NCBI GenBank assembly: GCA_016213305.1
Contig: JACRAV010000104.1
Span: 1 to 10,396 of the forward strand
Source: Candidatus Zixiibacteriota bacterium
GTDB lineage: Bacteria; Zixibacteria; MSB-5A5; GN15; FEB-12
Length of the DNA: 10,396 nucleotides
Direction: 5' to 3'
How positions within the stretch are numbered: the first letter of the stretch is position 1; each line of letters begins with the position of its first letter. A model generated the notes under the pieces. The model was not told the DNA's origin. It searched no databases and was given only the letters and a program-made list of their open reading frames with translations. Below are positions 7,077 through 10,396 of this stretch, in pieces. Position numbers and translations under genes: made by a program.

Positions 7077-7082
7077 TTGCAT

Positions 7083-8555
7083 ATGAAACGAATACTGCTC
7101 ACAACGACTTTCCTGCTTCTCTTGATGGGCGTGGCGTCAGCTCAGGCGGATTCCGCGGCTCCGTCGCCGCCGGCCCCGCCGACCGGCGTGAAGGCGGTCG
7201 ATAAGCCCAATGATCACGGACACGCGGTGAACATATCGTGGGACATGTCGCCCGATGACGGCAAAGGGGCCAATTCCGTCGTGACGTACGATGTGTTTCG
7301 CTGGATCCCCGCGTACATGGATAGCGTGGCGCAGATTCGCGCTGGACTGAGCGGCATTCGAGATACCATAAACATTCTCGATCGGGCCAATCGGAAATGG
7401 TCGGTCCTTGAAGAGCATCTGACCGGTGATTCCGCCAAACTTGCGAATGATTCGGTGGTGGCGGCCCAGCGCATTCCCCAGTTGCGCGCCGATCTGAAAC
7501 GTTTCCGGCAGGTGCTGGCCTCGGCGGTCGAGCGCCTTCCCGAGGCCCACAAGACATATCCTGAGAACGGCTCGTGGCGACGAGTCGGCACAGTGCCCGC
7601 CGGACAGGGAAAGTACTCCAATGTTGGATCAAAGGAATACGAAGAACCGGACTACCTGCCCGACTTCAGTGATTTCTATTATAGGGTCGATGCTGTCGGG
7701 GTTGTGTCCACCACCCGGTCGTCATCCGAAGTCAGCGCCCCGGTCCATAGTTCCGGTCAGTGGTTCAACACCGGTCGAACCACCGTCCTGGTATTTGTGC
7801 TCGCCTTTGGGTTCCTGACCGTCCTGTTCGTGCGCAAAGCGAGGGCGGGACATGATCTGTATGTCCGCCCGCTGGCGGGTATCGATGCGGTCGATGACGC
7901 CATCGGCCGGGCCACCGAAATGGGCCGTCCGATCCTGTATCTCCTGGGCGCGGGGACAGCCGCCGATATTGCCACCATCGCGTCATTCACGATTCTGGCC
8001 CGCGTGTCGAAGAAAGTCGCCGAATACCAGACCACTCTGATCGTCCCCTGTTATGATCCGATCGTCATGTCGATCGCGCAGGATATTGTCAAGACCGGCT
8101 ACAGCGACGCGGGTCGCCCCGATGCCTACAAAGAGGACATGGTCTTCTTCATCACCCAGTCGCAGTTTGCCTATGTGGCGGCGGTCAACGGCATCATGAT
8201 CCGCGACCTGCCGGCCACCAATCTGTATATGGGGAAGTTCTACGCCGAGTCGCTGATCTTCGCGGAAACCGGCGCTCTCGCCGGATCGATCCAGATCGCC
8301 GGCACCGATGAAGTCGCCCAGCTTCCGTTCTTTGTGGTCGCCTGCGACTACACGTTGATCGGCGAAGAATTGTTCGCGGCCTCGGCCTATCTCGGGCGCG
8401 AGCCGCTTCTGCTGGGTACCCTGAAAGCCCAGGACTACGCGAAAGCCGCCGTGCTACTCCTTGCCATCGTCGGTTTGCTGGCGGTGAACGTCGGGCATGA
8501 AGCAAACGTGGAATGGCTGATGAAATTCAAAGAACTCTTCAAAGTGATCGATTAG
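7083..8555 (+). CDS. A3: FN3-like domain with helical insertion plus DUF6754-like membrane protein
   Basis: This 490-residue protein is the longest A paralogue. A clear signal peptide covers residues 1-20, with a likely cut after ASA. The FN3-like domain starts at about 34 (P-P-x-G-V-K-A-V-D, then DHGHAVNISW) and resumes at about 164 (SWRRVGTVPAG) to about 220. Residues about 75-163 between these halves are an added helical, probably coiled-coil, segment missing from A1 and A2. A membrane helix (about 234-250) ends in basic RKARAG, followed by the conserved domain (256-454) and a second helix (about 455-470). Core motifs are kept (GRATEMGRP, AGRPDAY, PFFVVACDYTLIGEELFAAS), but PGIQDMDDVQT of A2 is LGAGTAADIAT here, PVSRSLVM is PCYDPIVM, and ETGNSVGA is ETGALAGS. 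A3 follows D2 after 29 bases with its own strong ribosome site. B3 follows after 13 bases. No function is established. Confidence 0.92.
   Translation: MKRILLTTTFLLLLMGVASAQADSAAPSPPAPPTGVKAVDKPNDHGHAVNISWDMSPDDGKGANSVVTYDVFRWIPAYMDSVAQIRAGLSGIRDTINILDRANRKWSVLEEHLTGDSAKLANDSVVAAQRIPQLRADLKRFRQVLASAVERLPEAHKTYPENGSWRRVGTVPAGQGKYSNVGSKEYEEPDYLPDFSDFYYRVDAVGVVSTTRSSSEVSAPVHSSGQWFNTGRTTVLVFVLAFGFLTVLFVRKARAGHDLYVRPLAGIDAVDDAIGRATEMGRPILYLLGAGTAADIATIASFTILARVSKKVAEYQTTLIVPCYDPIVMSIAQDIVKTGYSDAGRPDAYKEDMVFFITQSQFAYVAAVNGIMIRDLPATNLYMGKFYAESLIFAETGALAGSIQIAGTDEVAQLPFFVVACDYTLIGEELFAASAYLGREPLLLGTLKAQDYAKAAVLLLAIVGLLAVNVGHEANVEWLMKFKELFKVID
7305..7571 (+). other. helical insertion within the A3 FN3-like domain
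   Basis: About 89 codons (residues 75-163 of A3) interrupt the FN3-like domain between Y-D-V-F-R-W and SWRRVGTVPAG. In A2 the matching strands are separated by only a few residues (YEVWRSVVGGSGSRIAELPAG). The segment has spaced hydrophobic residues with many R, D, E, K and A, suggesting two long helices, one near 78-112 and one near 118-155. The boundaries are estimates. Confidence 0.7.
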
Positions 8556-8564
8556 GGGAGAAGG
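8555..8564 (+). promoter_or_regulatory. Shine-Dalgarno region of B3
   Basis: GGGGAGAAGG begins at the last base of the A3 stop and ends 4 bases before ATG 8569; its GGAG core is 8 bases away. B1 and B2 lack a comparable site, so B3 looks independently initiated. Confidence 0.65.
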
Positions 8565-8568
8565 ACAG

Positions 8569-9225
8569 ATGAGAAGACAACTCCCGTTCATATTAGTGTT
8601 CGCATTCGGCCTGTTCATGATTTTCCAGTACTTTGTGCCGCACGAGTCCTCGGAGCGGGCCTATGAATTCCTGCTTGATTGGACCACCATCATCGGGATC
8701 TTCGCCCTGGCCGTCGGTATCTGGTCGCTCGTGAGTGTGACAATAGAGAAGATCAAACTGCGCAAGCCGGCCTGGCAGTACTCGTTTTTTACCCTGGCCG
8801 GATTGTTCCTGATGATCTTGTTCGGGTTCACCGCCAAGGTTGACGGCCATTGGGGATTTCACTTCTATACGTCGGAAGGACTGCAGAATCCGATGTTCCG
8901 CAGTTTCTTCGACTACATTCTCACGCCGATTCAGGCGACCATGTTTTCGATGCTGGCCTTTTTCATCGCATCGGCGGCCTACCGGGCGTTTCGCGCTCGC
9001 AATGTGCTGGCGACGCTTTTGCTGATCGCGGCCCTTATCATGATGATGAGATTCAATCCGTTCCTCGGCCCGGTCGGTCCCCTGTTCGAAAAGACGGCCA
9101 ACTGGCTTCTCAATGTTCCCAGTCTGGCGGCCAACCGGGCGATCATTATCGGCATCGGGCTGGGCATGGTGGCCACCGCCCTCAAAGTCATTCTGGGCAT
9201 CGAACGCGGCTACATGGGGAAGTAG
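8569..9225 (+). CDS. B3: polytopic membrane protein of cassette 3
   Basis: This is a 218-residue paralogue of B1 and B2 with about six helices (near 6-23, 39-58, 71-88, 122-140, 146-163, 190-210). It starts MRRQLPF, like MRRDIPL of B1, and shares QYFVPH with QYFIPH of B1. It keeps FFIASAAYRAFRARN (131-145), ATLLLIAAL and the end LGIERGYMGK. The LGR-x-P-x-G segment of B1 and B2 (after helix 5) is changed to MRFNPFLG, but NRAIIIGIGLG near the end is kept. The region between helices 3 and 4 is longer than in B1 and rich in aromatics. Unlike B1 and B2, it has a good ribosome site and a 13-base gap from the A gene. C3 starts 12 bases after its stop. Its function is unknown; a membrane core subunit of the third module is inferred. 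Confidence 0.91.
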   Translation: MRRQLPFILVFAFGLFMIFQYFVPHESSERAYEFLLDWTTIIGIFALAVGIWSLVSVTIEKIKLRKPAWQYSFFTLAGLFLMILFGFTAKVDGHWGFHFYTSEGLQNPMFRSFFDYILTPIQATMFSMLAFFIASAAYRAFRARNVLATLLLIAALIMMMRFNPFLGPVGPLFEKTANWLLNVPSLAANRAIIIGIGLGMVATALKVILGIERGYMGK

Positions 9226-9234
9226 GAAGGTGAT
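9224..9234 (+). promoter_or_regulatory. strong Shine-Dalgarno AGGAAGGTGAT for C3
   Basis: AGGAAGGTGAT resembles the 16S tail complement AGGAGGTGAT with one extra base. Its GGAAGG core ends 7 bases before ATG 9238. It is among the best ribosome sites in the window. Confidence 0.75.
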
Positions 9235-9237
9235 ACT

Positions 9238-10113
9238 ATGATAACGTATGACAAACTGATGTCCCTCGACCGTCGCTGGGTCTTCCTCTTTCTCGCGCTC
9301 GTGTGCGTTGGCGCCTATATCTCGAGCGTCGAGGTGCCGCTACGCGTCAACAAGGAAGTGAACAAGATTTACAACTTTATCGATACGCTCAAGCCCGGCC
9401 AGATCGTGTTCATCGCGATCGACTACGACCCCAGCAGTCAGGCCGAATTGCACCCGATGACCTACGCCCTCTCCGAGCAGTGTTTCCGCAAAGGGATCAA
9501 GGTGATCTATACCGCCCTGTCCCAGAACGGCCCCGGCATGGCCGACCAGGCGATCCGGGATATCGGCGATTCCATGAAAGTTGACCGCACATACAACGGC
9601 GTGACCTACAAAGGGCGGGCGATCAAGAGCGGCGTCGATTATGTGTTCCTCGGCTACAAGGCGTATTTCGCGATACAGATATTGTCGATGGGACAGGACT
9701 TCCGCCTGCCCTTCCCGCAGGACTATTACGGCAAGCCGCTTGACTCGCTACCCATGATGAACGGCGTGCGAAACTACAGCCAGATCGCCTGTGTAGTCGA
9801 TATCGGCGCCGGGAATATCACCGATGCCTGGATCAGCTACGGTCAGGGGCGCTTCGGATTCCCCATGGCCCTCGGGACGACCGGCGTCATGGCCCCCATC
9901 TATTATCCGTATCTCAATTCGGGACAGCTGATGGGCATTATGGGTGGACTGCTCGGCGCCGCCCAGTACGAGCAGTTGTGCGACAATCCGGGGCTGGCCA
10001 AGGACGGTATGCGAGTCCAGTTGTTCGGACATATGGTGATCATTCTGTTTATTATCGTTGGCAATATCGGGTTCTTCATGAGCCGGGCCGCCAAGAAGAG
10101 AGAAGGGAGGTAA
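9238..10113 (+). CDS. C3: membrane-anchored extracytoplasmic domain protein, one N-terminal helix
   Basis: This 291-residue protein is the shortest C paralogue. One N-terminal helix (about 14-30) follows a short basic start (K6, R12, R13), then comes the domain (about 32-262) and a C-terminal helix (about 264-281) with the basic tail SRAAKKREGR. Both ends are therefore inside and the domain outside. Motifs are I-D-Y-D-P (61-65), E-L-H-P-M (70-74), F-R-K-G-I-K-V (83-89), V-D-Y-V-F-L-G-Y (133-140), F-P-Q-D (159-162), L-D-S-L-P (168-172) and Y-P-Y...GQLMGIMGG (223-237). The P-G-x-K-E-W segment of C1 and C2 is replaced by GNITDAW. ATG 9238 has a strong ribosome site; a later ATG at 9259 is less likely. 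The last codons carry the D3 ribosome site, so C3 and D3 are tightly linked. Confidence 0.92.
   Translation: MITYDKLMSLDRRWVFLFLALVCVGAYISSVEVPLRVNKEVNKIYNFIDTLKPGQIVFIAIDYDPSSQAELHPMTYALSEQCFRKGIKVIYTALSQNGPGMADQAIRDIGDSMKVDRTYNGVTYKGRAIKSGVDYVFLGYKAYFAIQILSMGQDFRLPFPQDYYGKPLDSLPMMNGVRNYSQIACVVDIGAGNITDAWISYGQGRFGFPMALGTTGVMAPIYYPYLNSGQLMGIMGGLLGAAQYEQLCDNPGLAKDGMRVQLFGHMVIILFIIVGNIGFFMSRAAKKREGR
10105..10110 (+). promoter_or_regulatory. Shine-Dalgarno GGGAGG for D3
   Basis: GGGAGG lies in the final codons of C3 and ends 6 bases before ATG 10117. It confirms that a gene starts there although the window ends soon after. Confidence 0.75.
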
Positions 10114-10116
10114 CAG

Positions 10117-10396
10117 ATGGAACTTGGAACTTTTCTGTGGACCACGGTCGGGGCATTCCTCACCCTGGCCACCTTCTCGTTCCTCTACCGGGACAACCCT
10201 TTCTACAAGATTGCCGAGCATCTGGTGGTCGGTGTTTCCGCCGGATACTTTGTCGTCATCCTCTGGCACAATAATCTGGTTCCGAATTTGTTCCGACGGC
10301 TCGGCGACGGCGACTGGTTCTATCTCTGGCTCAATTCATCCAAACCCTGGTACTGGATTCCGTTTATTCTCGGCCTGCTGATGTTCACCCGCTTCA
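10117..10396 (+). CDS. D3: polytopic membrane protein of cassette 3, 3' partial
   Basis: An open frame of 93 codons starts at ATG 10117, three bases after the C3 stop, and runs off the right edge. The translation begins MELGTFLWTTVGAFLTLATF and continues SFLYRDNPFYKIAEHLVVGVSAGYF, aligning directly with D1 (FLTLGIFSFLYRDNTWYK, then VGISAGYW) and D2 (FLTLAIISFVYQDNPFYKFAEHLFVGISA). The third helix (WIPFILGLLMFTRF) matches LGILMLLRL of D1. Three helices are visible and about three more are expected beyond the edge. Like D1, it lacks the extra N-terminal helix of D2. Its presence completes the third A-B-C-D cassette. Function unknown. Confidence 0.92.
   Translation, partial: MELGTFLWTTVGAFLTLATFSFLYRDNPFYKIAEHLVVGVSAGYFVVILWHNNLVPNLFRRLGDGDWFYLWLNSSKPWYWIPFILGLLMFTRF

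Larger units (their letters stand above)
7083..10396 (+). repeat. cassette 3 (A3-B3-C3-D3, partial)
   Basis: Third copy, cut in D3. Its genes are separated by 13, 12 and 3 bases, each with a recognisable ribosome site, unlike the overlapping genes of cassettes 1 and 2. Confidence 0.87.

Noticed and set aside
1..10396. tRNA, rRNA, CRISPR, insertion sequence or attachment site
   Set aside because: Coding genes fill nearly all the window. I saw no repeat-spacer pattern, transposase motif, inverted terminal repeats or cloverleaf.

Overview
The window is a moderately GC-rich, fully coding stretch of bacterial DNA with every gene on the + strand. It holds three tandem, diverged copies of one four-gene cassette, A-B-C-D, so the order is A1-B1-C1-D1-A2-B2-C2-D2-A3-B3-C3-D3. 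A1 is cut by the left edge and D3 by the right edge. No RNA gene, mobile element, CRISPR array or intergenic stretch over 30 bases is present. The organism cannot be named from this sequence. A-type proteins resemble what I recall as DUF6754, a family of unknown function that I associate with Chloroflexota and uncultured candidate phyla. Shine-Dalgarno sites, signal peptides and compact operon packing fit a bacterium; the phylum is a guess.

Family A: signal peptide, an extracytoplasmic fibronectin type III (FN3)-like domain, one membrane helix, a well conserved cytoplasmic domain of about 200 residues (the DUF6754-like part), and a C-terminal membrane helix. Family B: about 215-225 residues, about six membrane helices, with a conserved YRAFRA-N motif and an ending LGIER-Y-G. 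Family C: one to three N-terminal helices, an extracytoplasmic alpha/beta-looking domain with a D-[YF]-D-P motif, and a C-terminal helix with a basic tail. Family D: about six membrane helices, with motifs Y-[RQ]-D-N-x-x-Y-K and FFFSKEH-x-G-x-FGRA. All four families are membrane proteins and none is a recognised enzyme or transporter.

Layout: cassette 1 spans 1-3383, cassette 2 spans 3380-7053 and cassette 3 spans 7083 to beyond 10396. Most genes in cassettes 1 and 2 overlap or touch, including the D1-A2 boundary, which suggests translational coupling. Cassette 3 begins after a 29-base gap with a small hairpin over the A3 ribosome binding site, and its genes have short spacers with strong Shine-Dalgarno sites. 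By eye, A1 and A2 are closer to each other than either is to A3.

Interpretation (inference): the genes probably encode subunits of a membrane complex with one soluble domain inside (A), FN3 and C domains outside, and B and D as the membrane core. The tripled cassette suggests either three related complexes or one larger complex built from paralogues. Its function is unknown and it is the best candidate here for an undescribed system.
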